A DNA stretch of 43,432 nt from Gammaproteobacteria bacterium (GTDB lineage: Bacteria; Pseudomonadota; Gammaproteobacteria; GCA-001735895): assembly GCA_030595795.1 (NCBI GenBank), contig JAUVCH010000019.1, positions 1-43,432 on the forward strand, read 5' to 3'. The notes beneath the pieces are model-generated. The model did no database searches. It saw only the letters and a program-made list of their open reading frames with translations, and had not been told where the DNA came from. The position numbers and the translations under genes are program-made. Positions 9,171-18,800 of the stretch are shown piece by piece. Numbering within the stretch: the stretch's first letter is position 1; each line of letters opens with the position of its first letter.

Positions 9171-10751
9171 ATGAAAGCAAGATTCCTGGTGGCAACCGCC
9201 GCCGCTCTTCTCGCCAGCAATGTGCAGGCAAAAACGCTTGTTTTTTGCTCTGAAGGCTCGCCGGAAGGATTTACCCCAGCGCTTTATACCGCGGGTACTA
9301 CATTTGATGCCTCGTCTCGCCAGATTTTTAATAAACTGGTCGAATTCGAAATTGGTACGACTGAAATTGTTCCCGGTCTCGCCGAGAGCTGGACTGTGTC
9401 CAGTGACGGACTGGAATATACTTTCAACCTGCGTAAAGGCGTTCAATTTCACAGCATTAAAGGTTTCACTCCGAGTCGCGAATTCAATGCCGACGACGTA
9501 CTATTTTCATTCAACCGTCAGTTTTTAAAAGACCATCCCTATAATAAGGTATCCGGCGGTAACTACGAATACTTCAACGGCATGTCAATGCCAGATCTGC
9601 TCAATCAAGTGAAGCGAATCGACGATCATACGGTTAAATTTATTTTGAATCGCCCAGAAGCTCCAATGATCGCCAATCTGGCGATGGACTTCGCGTCGAT
9701 TCATTCGGCTGAGTATGCCGACAAAATGGCGTCTGCCGGTACGCTCGACAAGTTCGATCAAAACCCGGTCGGTACTGGTCCCTTCAAGATGATCGCCTAT
9801 CAGAAAGATGCTTTCATCCGTTACAAGGCGCATCCAAGCTATTTCCGTGGCAAGGCAGCCATCGACGATCTGGTATTTGCGATAACGCCGGATGCTTCGG
9901 TTCGCTACCAGAAAATGAAAGCCAACGAGTGTCAGGTCATGCCTTATCCGAATCCTGCCGATGTCGCAGCGATGAAGAAAGATCCGTCCCTCAACCTTTT
10001 GAGTCAGGAAGGCTTAAACGTCGGCTATCTGGCCTACAACACCAAGGTCGCGCCATTTAACAACCGCAAGGTTCGCAAAGCACTGAATCAGGCGATTAAC
10101 AAACAGGCCATTATTGACGCAGTCTTCCAGGGCGCCGGTAAAATCGCCAAAAATCCGATTCCACCGACTATCTGGTCGTATAACAATGCGACGGTTGATG
10201 ATGACTACGATCCTGCCGCAGCCAAAGCAGCGCTGGAAGCCGAAGGTGTCAAAGGCTTAAAGATGAAAGTATGGGCAATGCCAGTACAGCGTCCTTATAA
10301 CCCGAATGCAAGACGTATGGCCGAGCTGATTCAGGCTGATTTCGGTAAAGTTGGTGTCGAGGTCGAAATCGTTTCCTACGAGTGGGGTGAATACCTCAAG
10401 CGCTCGAAAGATACCGATAGAGACGGCGCGGTATTACTGGGTTGGACCGGCGATAACGGCGACCCCGATAACTTCCTCGCAGTATTGCTTGGTTGCGACG
10501 GCGTCGGTGGTTCGAACCGTGCGCAATGGTGTCACAAACCTTTCGAAGATCTAATCCAGAAAGCCAAGATTGTTTCCGACCCGGCAGCTCGAACCGATTT
10601 GTACAAGCGCGCACAAATCGAGTTCAAGAAAGAAGCTCCCTGGGCCACAATTGCTCACTCGGTGGTATTCAAGCCAGTGCGCAAAGAGGTGACCGGATTC
10701 AAGATTGATCCATTTGGCGGACACTCTTTTTACGGTGTCGATATAAAATAA
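9171..10751 (+). CDS. dppA: Periplasmic dipeptide-binding protein DppA
   Basis: The 526-residue class C solute-binding protein closely resembles E. coli DppA by eye: after the signal peptide (MKARFLVATAAALLASNVQA) the mature protein starts KTLVFCSEGSPEGF, and GTGPF, ITPDASVRY, NECQVMPYPNP, MPVQRPYNPNARRMAE and WTGDNGDPDNF are shared. It captures di/tripeptides (in E. coli also haem and 5-aminolevulinate) and delivers them to DppBC. The ATG at 9171 is chosen over an upstream in-frame ATG at 9132 because AAGGAG sits nine bases before it and the signal peptide starts there. A terminator follows the gene, so it can be made in excess over the permease. Confidence 0.95.
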   Translation: MKARFLVATAAALLASNVQAKTLVFCSEGSPEGFTPALYTAGTTFDASSRQIFNKLVEFEIGTTEIVPGLAESWTVSSDGLEYTFNLRKGVQFHSIKGFTPSREFNADDVLFSFNRQFLKDHPYNKVSGGNYEYFNGMSMPDLLNQVKRIDDHTVKFILNRPEAPMIANLAMDFASIHSAEYADKMASAGTLDKFDQNPVGTGPFKMIAYQKDAFIRYKAHPSYFRGKAAIDDLVFAITPDASVRYQKMKANECQVMPYPNPADVAAMKKDPSLNLLSQEGLNVGYLAYNTKVAPFNNRKVRKALNQAINKQAIIDAVFQGAGKIAKNPIPPTIWSYNNATVDDDYDPAAAKAALEAEGVKGLKMKVWAMPVQRPYNPNARRMAELIQADFGKVGVEVEIVSYEWGEYLKRSKDTDRDGAVLLGWTGDNGDPDNFLAVLLGCDGVGGSNRAQWCHKPFEDLIQKAKIVSDPAARTDLYKRAQIEFKKEAPWATIAHSVVFKPVRKEVTGFKIDPFGGHSFYGVDIK

Positions 10752-10760
10752 GATAGCCTG

Positions 10761-10792
10761 GCGATCCCAGCGCTTTGCTGGGATCGCTTTTT
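10761..10792 (+). terminator. Rho-independent terminator between dppA and dppB
   Basis: A perfect 11-bp inverted repeat, GCGATCCCAGC (10761-10771) and GCTGGGATCGC (10777-10787), encloses a five-base loop and is followed by TTTTT (10788-10792). The dppB ATG begins only five bases after the T-run, so downstream expression needs read-through. Confidence 0.85.
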
Positions 10793-10797
10793 GCTGC

Positions 10798-11808
10798 ATG
10801 TTTAGATTCCTGCTCAATAAACTCGTGATGATCGTGCCGACCTTTATCGGCGTCACCATCGCAGCGTTTTCGTTTATCCGTTTACTACCGGGCGACCCCA
10901 TACTACTGCTGGCAGGCGAGCGCGGCGTCACCCCGGAACGCAGGGTTGAACTCGAAAGACTCATGGGCTTCGACCGACCTCTTTGGGAGCAATACTTCTC
11001 CTTTCTCGGCGATTTGATGCATGGCGACCTGGGCGTTTCAATCGTTACCAAGACTCCCGTGCTAGAAGAGTTTCTGGCAAGATTCCCCGCCACTATCGAG
11101 CTCTCGTTCATCGCAATCATATTCGCGATCGCGCTTGGCTTACCCGCTGGCATTATTGCCGCCGTGCGTCGCGGCTCAGTATTCGATCACACCGTCATGG
11201 GTGTTTCACTCACCGGCTATTCGATGCCGATTTTCTGGTGGGGTTTGTTATTAATTATTCTGTTTTCCGGCACCCTGGGCTGGACTCCAGTCTCAGGACG
11301 AATTTCATTTATGTTCTTTTTTGAGCCGGTTACCGGCTTCATGTTAATTGACTCCTGGCTCTCAGATCAGGCTGGGGCGTTTAAATCAGCGGTCATGCAT
11401 TTAATCCTGCCATCGATTGTGTTGGGCACTATCCCCCTCGCGGTAATCGCGCGGCAAACGCGCTCCTCGATGCTCGAAGTACTGAGCGAAGACTATGTGC
11501 GTACCGCCCGCGCGAAAGGCCTGCCACCCTGGCGAGTTGTCGGCATACATGCGCTACGCAACGCGCTGATTACGGTCATCACGGTGATTGGTTTGCAGGT
11601 TGGCGTCCTACTAGGGGGTGCGATTCTCACCGAGACCATCTTCGCCTGGCCTGGCATTGGTAAATGGATGATCGATTCGATTTTTCGTCGTGATTACCCC
11701 TCGGTACAGGGCGGGTTATTGCTGATTGCCTCAATTGTTATGATTGTTAATTTACTCGTCGACCTGACTTACGGGCTGGTTAATCCCAGTATCCGACACG
11801 AGCGTTAA
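10798..11808 (+). CDS. dppB: Dipeptide ABC transporter permease DppB
   Basis: The inner-membrane permease has 336 residues (E. coli DppB 339). N-terminal helix with the family's start (MFRFLLNKLVMIVPTFIGVT), then FIRLLPGDP, and the cytoplasmic EAA loop ARAKGLPPWRVVGIHALRNA that contacts the ATPases; about six membrane segments. It pairs with DppC. No convincing Shine-Dalgarno is visible between the terminator and the ATG; the nearest purine run lies inside the terminator's second arm. Three bases separate its stop from dppC. Confidence 0.93.
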   Translation: MFRFLLNKLVMIVPTFIGVTIAAFSFIRLLPGDPILLLAGERGVTPERRVELERLMGFDRPLWEQYFSFLGDLMHGDLGVSIVTKTPVLEEFLARFPATIELSFIAIIFAIALGLPAGIIAAVRRGSVFDHTVMGVSLTGYSMPIFWWGLLLIILFSGTLGWTPVSGRISFMFFFEPVTGFMLIDSWLSDQAGAFKSAVMHLILPSIVLGTIPLAVIARQTRSSMLEVLSEDYVRTARAKGLPPWRVVGIHALRNALITVITVIGLQVGVLLGGAILTETIFAWPGIGKWMIDSIFRRDYPSVQGGLLLIASIVMIVNLLVDLTYGLVNPSIRHER

Positions 11809-11811
11809 TCG

Positions 11812-12714
11812 ATGGCAGAATTAGATATTTCGACCCCCACTGTCGGTACCTTCAAACACAGTCTCACTGAATTCTGGAGTTATTTTCGTGAAAATCCGGG
11901 TGCTGTAGCAGGTCTTTATTTTATTTTGCTGGTGTTGTTCATGGCGATATTCGCTAATGTGATAGCACCTTATGATCCGACCGAACAAAACCGAGCGGCC
12001 TTCTTACAGCCTCCAGTTTGGCAGGAAGGTGGCAGCTGGGACTACATTATCGGCTCCGACGCGGTGGGGCGCGATCTATTGTCGCGCATCATTTATGGAG
12101 CACGATTCTCGCTTTTCATCGGTGCGATGGTAGTCACGCTATCGATGAGTGCTGGTATCATGCTTGGCCTCACCGCCGGTTATTTTCGTGGTCGGGTAGA
12201 ATCCGCGATCATGCGCATCATGGACGTTATTCTGGCCTTTCCCAGTTTATTGCTGGCACTGGGACTAGTCGCCATACTCGGACCCGCACTAATCAACGCG
12301 ATGATTGCCATCGCCATCGTGTTGCTGCCACATTTTGTTCGACTAACACGTTCCAGCGTCATCATCGAAAGTAGCAAGGAATATGTCATCGCCAGTCGCC
12401 TGGCCGGAGCGGGTCATTTGCGATTAATGATCAATACCATTTTACCCAACTGCATGGCGCCTTTAATCGTACAGGCCACGCTGTCGTTTTCTACCGCGAT
12501 TCTCGACGCCGCTGCGCTAGGATTCCTGGGCATGGGCGCTCAACCACCAACCCCGGAATGGGGTGCGATGCTGGCGGAGGCACGCGAGTTTATTTTGAGC
12601 GCCTGGTGGGTGGTGACCTTCCCCGGGCTCGCTATCCTGCTCACGGTGTTATCGATTAACTTAATGGGTGATGGCCTGCGTGACGCCCTCGATCCCAAGA
12701 TGAAGCGTTCCTGA
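11812..12714 (+). CDS. dppC: Dipeptide ABC transporter permease DppC
   Basis: The permease is 300 residues long, the same as E. coli DppC. The N-terminal OppC-type segment ([17 protein letters not shown]) is followed by the periplasmic region with [23 protein letters not shown] sequence (here [14 protein letters not shown]), five further helices and an EAA loop around [20 protein letters not shown]. It forms the membrane channel with DppB. Its stop overlaps the dppD start (TGATG), so it is co-translated with the ATPase gene. Confidence 0.93.
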   Translation: MAELDISTPTVGTFKHSLTEFWSYFRENPGAVAGLYFILLVLFMAIFANVIAPYDPTEQNRAAFLQPPVWQEGGSWDYIIGSDAVGRDLLSRIIYGARFSLFIGAMVVTLSMSAGIMLGLTAGYFRGRVESAIMRIMDVILAFPSLLLALGLVAILGPALINAMIAIAIVLLPHFVRLTRSSVIIESSKEYVIASRLAGAGHLRLMINTILPNCMAPLIVQATLSFSTAILDAAALGFLGMGAQPPTPEWGAMLAEAREFILSAWWVVTFPGLAILLTVLSINLMGDGLRDALDPKMKRS

Positions 12715-13694
12715 TGTCGTTACTATCGATCAGGAATTTAACCGTTCGGTTCAAGACCGCTGGTGGTTTGTTTACCGCAGTGGAGAATGTATCGCTCGAT
12801 GTAGAACGTGGTGAAGTAGTGGCCATTGTTGGCGAATCGGGTTCGGGTAAATCGGTATCAATGTTGGCAGTGATGGGTCTGTTACCCTGGACCGCAGAAA
12901 TAACCGCCGATGAACTTATCTTCGACGGTATAGATTTGAATGCACTATCCGCCAAAAAACGACGAGAACTGAACGGCGGCGCGATGTCGATGATCTTTCA
13001 GGAACCAATGACCAGCCTCAACCCCTGCTTCACCGTAGGTGCACAAATCGATGAAATGATTCGTACTCATCAGGGCGGTAACCGGGCAGAACGCAAAGAG
13101 CATTCACTCGAATTACTCACCCAGGTCGGCATCCCCGATCCGAAGAAGCGCTATGGCGATTACCCGCATCAAATGTCGGGGGGAATGAGTCAGCGGGTGA
13201 TGATTGCGATGGCTATCGCCTGTTCACCGCGTCTGTTAATTGCCGACGAACCAACCACCGCGCTCGATGTCACCATTCAGGCACAAATACTCGACCTGCT
13301 ACTCGAATTACAGTCGCAACACGATATGGGACTGATATTAATCACCCACGACATGGGCGTTGTCGCCGAAACCGCGCATCGCGTCGCGGTTCAGTACGCC
13401 GGGCAACTGGTTGAGATGCAACCGGTAATCGAGCTGTTCGAGCACCCCCGGCATCCTTATACGTCGGCCTTGTTATCCGCCCTACCGGAGCGCGCTGGTA
13501 ACCAGGCCCGCCTGCCCACAATCCCAGGCGTAGTGCCGGGTCAATACGATCGACCGCAGGGTTGCCTGTTCAATCCGCGCTGCGAATTTGCTGACGATCT
13601 GTGCCGAAACACGGAACCTGTCGTCGTCGATGGCGATCAGACTTTAACCCTGTGCCATCGCCCGTTGAGCTATGCGGCGGAATCGGCATCATGA
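12714..13694 (+). CDS. dppD: Dipeptide ABC transporter ATPase DppD
   Basis: The ATPase has 326 residues (E. coli 327). Walker [10 protein letters not shown]-loop [10 protein letters not shown], signature MSGGMSQRV, Walker [14 protein letters not shown]-loop ITHDMG. The C-terminal oligopeptide-transporter extension carries Cys residues in [15 protein letters not shown] and LCHR, in keeping with the Fe-S-binding tail reported for Dpp/Opp ATPases. It energises uptake together with DppF, whose gene begins within its stop codon (ATGA at 13691-13694). Confidence 0.93.
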   Translation: MSLLSIRNLTVRFKTAGGLFTAVENVSLDVERGEVVAIVGESGSGKSVSMLAVMGLLPWTAEITADELIFDGIDLNALSAKKRRELNGGAMSMIFQEPMTSLNPCFTVGAQIDEMIRTHQGGNRAERKEHSLELLTQVGIPDPKKRYGDYPHQMSGGMSQRVMIAMAIACSPRLLIADEPTTALDVTIQAQILDLLLELQSQHDMGLILITHDMGVVAETAHRVAVQYAGQLVEMQPVIELFEHPRHPYTSALLSALPERAGNQARLPTIPGVVPGQYDRPQGCLFNPRCEFADDLCRNTEPVVVDGDQTLTLCHRPLSYAAESAS

Positions 13695-14656
13695 GCGAAG
13701 TCATACTACGGGCGCGAAACCTGACCCGCTATTATTCTACAAAGCAGGGGCTATTCAACCCTAGTGCCACAGTGAAAGCGCTAAATGGTGCTTCCTTCAA
13801 TTTGCGCGCAGGCGAGACGCTGGCCATCGTCGGTGAAAGTGGTTGTGGTAAATCAACGTTGGCGCGAGTAATCACGATGATCGAACCGGCTACCAGCGGC
13901 ACGCTGGAGATAGAAGGTAATGAAATCACCCTGGTCAGCGGCAAGCCACCAGCATTATTAAGAAAGCATGTGCAAATAGTGTTCCAGAATCCCTACGGCT
14001 CGCTCAACCCGCGCAAGACTGTCGCCGACATGCTCGAAGAACCACTGTTACTGAATACCGATCTCGATGCCACGCAAAGACGAGCTGCAGCCGATGAAAT
14101 GATCACCAAAGTCGGCCTGCGGCCCGAACACGCCGACCGTTACCCGCATATGTTTTCCGGTGGGCAAAGACAGCGCATCGCCGTAGCTCGCTCTTTGATG
14201 TTACGTCCGAAGATATTGATTCTCGACGAACCGGTCTCCGCGCTCGACCTGTCTATTCAGGCCCAGATATTAAATCTTCTCAGCGACTTGCAGGACGAAT
14301 TCGGCCTCGCCTATATTTTTATTTCGCACGACCTTTCGGTAGTACGCCGTATCGCCAAAGACATTATCGTCATGTATTTCGGTAAACAGGTCGAAGCGGG
14401 TCCAGCCGAAGAAATTTTCCAGAGCCCGAAGCACCCTTACACCCAGGCTCTTTTTTCGGCCACACCTGTAGCAGACCCGAAAAGACGCAAGCAGCGTATT
14501 CGCCTCACAGGCGAACCACCATCACCACTGGAACCACCACCGGGTTGTGCTTTTGCACCGCGTTGCCAGCACGCGCAGGATAATTGCCGACAGGTCGAAC
14601 CTGGGCTGGAGAAGCTGGGTGAGGTCGAGGTAGCCTGCTTTTATCCGATTTCTTAA
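13691..14656 (+). CDS. dppF: Dipeptide ABC transporter ATPase DppF
   Basis: The ATPase has 321 residues from the ATG overlapping the dppD stop; an upstream in-frame ATG (13601) would run through dppD and is rejected. Walker [10 protein letters not shown]-loop [11 protein letters not shown], signature FSGGQRQRI, Walker [14 protein letters not shown]-loop SHDLS. The C-terminal extension has [10 protein letters not shown] and ACF cysteines as in DppD. It is the last gene of dppABCDF; the amidotransferase gene on the other strand ends nine bases later. Confidence 0.93.
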   Translation: MSEVILRARNLTRYYSTKQGLFNPSATVKALNGASFNLRAGETLAIVGESGCGKSTLARVITMIEPATSGTLEIEGNEITLVSGKPPALLRKHVQIVFQNPYGSLNPRKTVADMLEEPLLLNTDLDATQRRAAADEMITKVGLRPEHADRYPHMFSGGQRQRIAVARSLMLRPKILILDEPVSALDLSIQAQILNLLSDLQDEFGLAYIFISHDLSVVRRIAKDIIVMYFGKQVEAGPAEEIFQSPKHPYTQALFSATPVADPKRRKQRIRLTGEPPSPLEPPPGCAFAPRCQHAQDNCRQVEPGLEKLGEVEVACFYPIS

Positions 14657-14665
14657 CAACCTGGT

Positions 14666-15382
14666 TCACCTCACTAAAAAACCCATCATCCATTCGCCCC
14701 AGATATCGGAATCTGGCTCGCCATTTTCGATATACCTTTTCGCCTTCTCAAACTGATCATTTGGCATGTCTGTGGCGGCTAAAAATTTATTCATAGCACG
14801 CTTTGGTTGTTCGGGGTGCCCCTGAAAACAAAGAAAATTGTCGCCCAGAGTATAGGCAAAATCAGGGTACTCTTCGCTGCGTGCAAAAACCTGAGCATCG
14901 TCGGGCAACCTCGTTACGCGTTCCTGATTAAAGTGATACAAGCCGGTGGTCTCGGGTGTTTGGGGCATCCATTCAAAATGCCGCGTAATTTCGAGCATAT
15001 AATTGCCGATCATCCAGCCAGCTTCGTTACTACTAACCTCGCCGCCAAAGATCTTTGCCACCAGTTGATGTCCAAAGCAGGAAGCGACGATGCGTTTGTT
15101 TTCCTGATCCGCCCGCTTGATTAAATCAGATAGACGGCCTATCCAGCCATCATTATCGTGTACGCTAGAAGGGCTACCGGTGACCAGGAGACCGTGATAT
15201 CCATCGATCGAATCTGGAAACTCTTCCTCGGTAACATAAAAAACATCGAAACTGGCCGACGGATTAATTGGCGACAACAAGTCAATAAATTTCTGCGAAT
15301 CGGTATGACCCTCGTCATCCGCCCAGTATTTACGCTGTACCGCATCGAGTACGGCGATTTTAATAGCCTTGTTCACGATCAT
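14666..15382 (-). CDS. Class I glutamine amidotransferase-like protein
   Basis: The 238-residue stand-alone GATase1 domain has nucleophile Cys102 in ASCFGHQL and the His189/Glu191 pair in QGHPE, so the Cys-His-Glu triad is intact. It would hydrolyse glutamine or a gamma-glutamyl compound in the cytoplasm. It is related to the GMP-synthase amidotransferase fold but has no ATP-pyrophosphatase domain, so it is not GuaA; PuuD/gamma-glutamyl hydrolase-like roles are possible. It is convergent with dppF. The start is ATG with only a weak upstream AAAG; no better in-frame start was seen. Confidence 0.82.
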   Translation of the reverse strand: MIVNKAIKIAVLDAVQRKYWADDEGHTDSQKFIDLLSPINPSASFDVFYVTEEEFPDSIDGYHGLLVTGSPSSVHDNDGWIGRLSDLIKRADQENKRIVASCFGHQLVAKIFGGEVSSNEAGWMIGNYMLEITRHFEWMPQTPETTGLYHFNQERVTRLPDDAQVFARSEEYPDFAYTLGDNFLCFQGHPEQPKRAMNKFLAATDMPNDQFEKAKRYIENGEPDSDIWGEWMMGFLVR

Positions 15383-15820
15383 TTGATATGTCTTTAAATT
15401 TGATATTCGAAATTTATCACGGCTAGTACATATAGAGGAAAAATATTGTGAGCCATTTTTAATTTAAGGTGTCATCGAATTGGTGAATAGACACACCTTT
15501 GTTAAGATTTTTCTTACATTGGTGACTGTGTTTCGAAAACTTTGATCGGGCTCATAACTGTGATTTTGAACCATGAATTATTGAATTCTCTGGAAGTATT
15601 TCTGGAAGGCCGTGGGACTATTGAGACTGCCTTGTTGCAGAGATTCTCATGGTAGCCGCTTTATAGGCTTAGGCTACGTTTCCTTCGAATAATCTAAAAG
15701 CTCCATTTAGATTCCAGTCGCATGAGATACATTTGAAATATCTAGCACATATAGAACTGCTGATAATGCTAAAATCATAGGAAAAATAAAACCGATTAGA
15801 TTGAAATATGCAGGTATTTT
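15383..15820. other. Intergenic region before the STAND gene
   Basis: These 438 AT-rich bases hold no gene I can support. A 7-bp inverted repeat (AAGGTGT 15466-15472 / ACACCTT 15493-15499, 20-base loop) is the only clear structure. No unambiguous promoter, tRNA or att repeat was found. It is the left boundary between backbone and accessory DNA. Confidence 0.4.
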
Positions 15821-18800
15821 ATGCGGACGATCAGAATTTTTTTATCCTCGCCGGGAGACTGCATCGATGAACGGAATGCTACCCATGAAGTTGTAGCAAC
15901 ATTGAATGCCGATCCCTTAATTTCTAGTTTTTCCCGAATAGAGGTCGTAGCGTGGGATTGGTCTCAAGGTGTCCCCCTAGATGCCATTTCATCCCCTCAA
16001 GTATCAGTAAATAATCACCTCGCCACGCCTGAAGAGTGCGACGTGTTTATTGGTATATCTCGATGTCGCTTTGGAACCCCCCTACCATTATTAGAATTTG
16101 GTAAAGAAGATGGGACACCATTCCTCTCTGGAAGTGAGTATGAATTTGATCGAGCATGGAAAGCACGTAGACGTGGGGCATCACTTCCATCAATACACTT
16201 TTATCGATCAAAGGATATAGAAAGCGGGTGTTGTTCTGATGATGCACAAGTTGAACGTACCAAAGCATTCTTTGATGCGCCACCTTTCAAAGACCAGGAT
16301 GGGTGGACAGGGTCGGTATCGAAATTCGATTCGACACAAGACTATAAAGTAAAAGTGGATGCCCACCTCCGAAAAATCCTAAGCCAATGGCAGCCTTCTA
16401 CACGCAATCCTCTTGAGCATTGGCTCGCAGAGCAAGCAAGAACACTGACCAATGATGCTGGCCCTCGTTATACCAAGGCTGCACACCTAAATTCTGATAT
16501 TTCTAAAGTTTTTGATTGGCTATTGGTACGACCTAGAGCCATCACCACTATAGATGATCTTCTTGCTTCGATTTGGAAGGATATCAAGGGGGTTAAAGAA
16601 TTTTCGGATATTCAAACTCAGTTGACTACTATCGGTGAACAATTTCGTGCGGATCCATATTGGCGAAGCTTGCCCGACTTCAAGAACCTTGCAGAAACTC
16701 TACATAAAACACCTCTCCTCGCGTGGGAAATAATTGAAAACCTTGAATCTAATTCTGATGCACCTAACGATAGTAATTCTTACAAGCGTCATAGTCTCCA
16801 AACCGTAGCAAGTAATGCCCGTGAAGCTACGGCCATTCTTACTCAGTATTCTGATTTGGCGACAAAGCGGGTATTACTACTTTCCGGGGAAGCCGGCCAG
16901 GGTAAAACACACACGCTCGTTCATGAGGTAAATAATATCTTAGCCGAAGGTGGGATAGCTGTTGGAGTGTTAGGTCAGACACTTTCTTCTTCCAATGATC
17001 TGACTGCTGCACTGCAAAGTCGATGGGGTTTCGACACCACACTTCAGCAATTTCTTGATTCTTTACAAAATGCAGCTGAACAAACCAATCAGCGAGCACT
17101 AATTGTAATTGACGCGTTAAACGAAACGCCCAATCGCCTGCGCTGGAAACACGAGTTAAGCGGTATTTTGGAGCAGATTCTTACTCGTCCACAACTTACT
17201 GTTGCTATTAGTGTAAGAACGGATTATCTAAAGCATGTCCTTCCGCCACCAACCTCAGGTCAAGAGGCGAAATGGGTGCAGGTAGAGCATTCAGGTTTTG
17301 CTGGTATCGAATCTGATGCACTGCATGCCTATTGTAAACATTATAATGTGCATGTTCCCGTTGCACCCCCGCTCGGAGAATTGTCTAACCCACTGTATGT
17401 TCAACTCCTTGTAAAAAGTTTACAAGGTAGGCCTCCCGCTGATCACTGGCTTCCATCATGGTTAGAAGTCTGGTCAGCATGGATGGATAGACTGGAAGAT
17501 GATGCTCTCGGTACAATTAATCTGGATCCCTCTCGTCCAGAACCGATCCATCGTACACTTAATCAACTAGCTAAGAAAATGCTTGAGAGCAATCAATTTC
17601 ATATCAGTAGAGAACAGGCTGAAGAGGTTTCTCAATCTACAACTGGTACCAGAGATGTGATTGGATTTCTCTGTTCGGCTGGAGCCCTTATAGACAGGAT
17701 CAATCAAGATGAAGAGATTATTGAATACGGATTTGAGCGGCTCTGCGATACATTTGTTATTGACCGCCTGCTTGACAATTTATTCGAGGGTATTGAGCCC
17801 AAGAAGCAACGCAGGGAAATTCTTAAACAGGCTCTTTCTTCTACTGGAAGCCTGAATCAACTAGCGTTTCCATCTTATGATGAAGGTTTCCTTTCAATAC
17901 ATAGAGCAGGCCTTCTAGAAGCTTTGTGTCTTGCAGTTCCGATTCAAGCTGATGTTGAAGTTCCTGAGTTAATACCAATTGAGGAGGGTTATCAGTACGG
18001 GGTTCCTGGAGATGACTGGGAGCTTAGACAAGCTTTTACAGATAGCTTTCGTTGGCGCTGTAAACCTAACGAATTTGCTCTTCACGGCGATAACCTCTGG
18101 GAAGCGTGGTTAAGCCGAGGGTACCGTATGGAGCAAGCGGAGTATCTTGATGAGTTAATTCGCTTGTCACTCGTCCCTAAGCACCCATTCACTTTCGAGA
18201 ATATTATTCATCCATGGCTTACGGGTTTGGAATTGGGTGAGCGGGATGAAGTTTGGAGTGTCCCTTTGGTTCAACTTTGGCATGAAGAAAACTCCAATTT
18301 ACAAACAGCATTACAGTGGGGCACTCGAGCAAATCTTGAAAATCTACATGAAGCGATAGCCTTGCCTTCCGCCAGCCTTTTTGCGTGGTTGAGTTCAGTG
18401 CCGCAACAAAAGATGCGCAAAGATGCGATACAAAGTCTAACTCGTATCTTAGTGTCGTGCCCCGCCTGCTTGCCAAAGTTTCTACCTGATTTCTTGGCTG
18501 TTAACGATGTTTACATTTTAGAAGCGGTGCTGGTTGCGACCTGGGGTGTTGTTATTGACGGGCGCGATCCTACTCTCGCAGCTGAGGCTGCAAGGCTGGT
18601 CTATGTGACGATGTTCAAGGATGGAAATGCAGTTTGGTGCCATCTTACTATTCGCCACTATGCTAGACAAATTGTAGAAGATGCCGTTGAGAAGGGTTTG
18701 CTTACTGATATTGATCTTGCCGTAGTTCACCCGCCTTACCAAAGCAGCCTGCCACTCGACCAAGTTCCAGAAAAAAAAGCTTTGCGTGAATGCGATACAT

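Noticed and set aside
10551..11153. 200-codon minus-strand open frame across the dppA end and dppB
   Set aside because: It lies wholly opposite well-conserved dpp genes and the terminator, with a low-complexity Ser/Arg-rich translation typical of antisense frames.
14666..15382. Amidotransferase as GMP synthase (guaA)
   Set aside because: It has only the glutaminase domain; the ATP-pyrophosphatase and dimerisation domains are absent and the length is complete as it stands.
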